Source: Arcobacter sp.
GTDB taxonomy: Bacteria; Campylobacterota; Campylobacteria; Campylobacterales; Arcobacteraceae
Direction: 5' to 3'
Assembly (NCBI GenBank): GCA_030635995.1
Contig: DAOVXU010000002.1
Span: forward strand, 1-33,586
Length of the DNA: 33,586 nucleotides
The translations under genes and the position numbers were made by a program. Below are positions 33,488 through 33,586 of the stretch, in pieces; position 1 is the first letter of the stretch; every line of letters starts with the position of its first letter. The notes beneath the pieces are model-generated. The model had not been told where the DNA came from. It saw only the letters and a list, made by a program, of their open reading frames with translations, and did not search any database.

Positions 33488-33586
33488 TTGAAAAAATTAA
33501 TATTTTTAGTTTTATTATCTTCATCATTGTTTGCTTCGTTGATTGGTAATGGATATATATATAATGATTTAAAAGTTTTAGAAGAA
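33488..33586 (+). CDS. Secreted protein, N-terminal part (3' end outside window)
   Basis: The 33 visible residues begin at TTG 33488 with a clear Sec signal peptide (MKKLIFLVLLSSSLFA, then SLIGNGYIYNDLKVLEE). The frame is open to the last base. The Shine-Dalgarno AGTAGG is weak and somewhat distant. Without the rest of the gene, I do not recognise the family. It is transcribed divergently from the PAS protein, with the palindrome between them. Confidence 0.6.
   Translation, partial: MKKLIFLVLLSSSLFASLIGNGYIYNDLKVLEE

Noticed and set aside
1..33586. CRISPR array, tRNA, rRNA or toxin-antitoxin pair
   Set aside because: I saw no regularly spaced repeats, no tRNA-like cloverleaf with a T-loop GTTCGAATC-type word in place, no rRNA core sequence and no recognisable toxin-antitoxin pair.

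Overview
The window is very AT-rich and dense with flagellar genes. Its gene content points to the Campylobacterota, most likely the Arcobacter group. Evidence: a long, almost gapless flagellar operon of the kind known from Arcobacter relatives (Campylobacter and Helicobacter scatter these genes), a sodium-type PomA/PomB-like stator pair, histidine kinases with the H-box motif IAHQWRQPL that is common in this phylum, and small cysteine-rich proteins of local type. This assignment is inferred from gene content and order, not from a marker-gene search.

Region 1 (1-22983) is the flagellar block, all on the + strand. In order it holds the 3' end of the hook gene flgE, a small coiled-coil membrane protein, a secreted TPR-like protein, flaG-like, fliY/fliN, motA/pomA, motB/pomB, a one-domain flgJ, a flgN-like chaperone, a short flgA-like gene, flhF, flhG, a small membrane protein, fliE, a 105-nt palindromic element, flgC, fliK, fliR, flhB, a second secreted TPR-like protein, fliI, flgL and flhA. 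Then follow a Cys-rich small protein, a DUF502 membrane protein, another Cys-rich small protein and serS. From flaG to serS almost all gaps are 0-20 bp or overlaps, so it can be read as one transcription unit. The main interruption is the palindrome between fliE and flgC. The serS reading frame carries an in-frame TAA at codon 58.

Region 2 (22984-30275) looks like an accessory insertion. A 170-bp, roughly 97% identical but internally deleted copy of the serS 3' end and its downstream spacer lies at 25258-25427. Two minus-strand remnants of tyrosine-recombinase 3' ends lie at 23326-23405 and 25043-25257. Among them are three paralogous histidine kinases (Cache-HK, Cache-PAS-HK, REC-HK), a membrane-anchored J-domain protein and small membrane proteins. 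No output response regulator is present.

The most notable non-coding feature is at about 29932-30010, a class I cyclic-di-GMP (GEMM-I) riboswitch aptamer. It is followed by a hairpin that touches the Shine-Dalgarno sequence of a 60-residue protein with a C-terminal membrane segment. Flagellar genes, chemoreceptors and a c-di-GMP sensor in one neighbourhood suggest a motility/sessility switch; that link is inference.

Region 3 (30276-33586) holds, on the minus strand, a methyl-accepting chemotaxis protein ending in a CheR-type tether (EWVSF) and a PAS/coiled-coil protein. A 21-bp near-perfect palindrome, resembling a Fur box, sits between divergent promoters. A secreted protein gene then runs off the window end.
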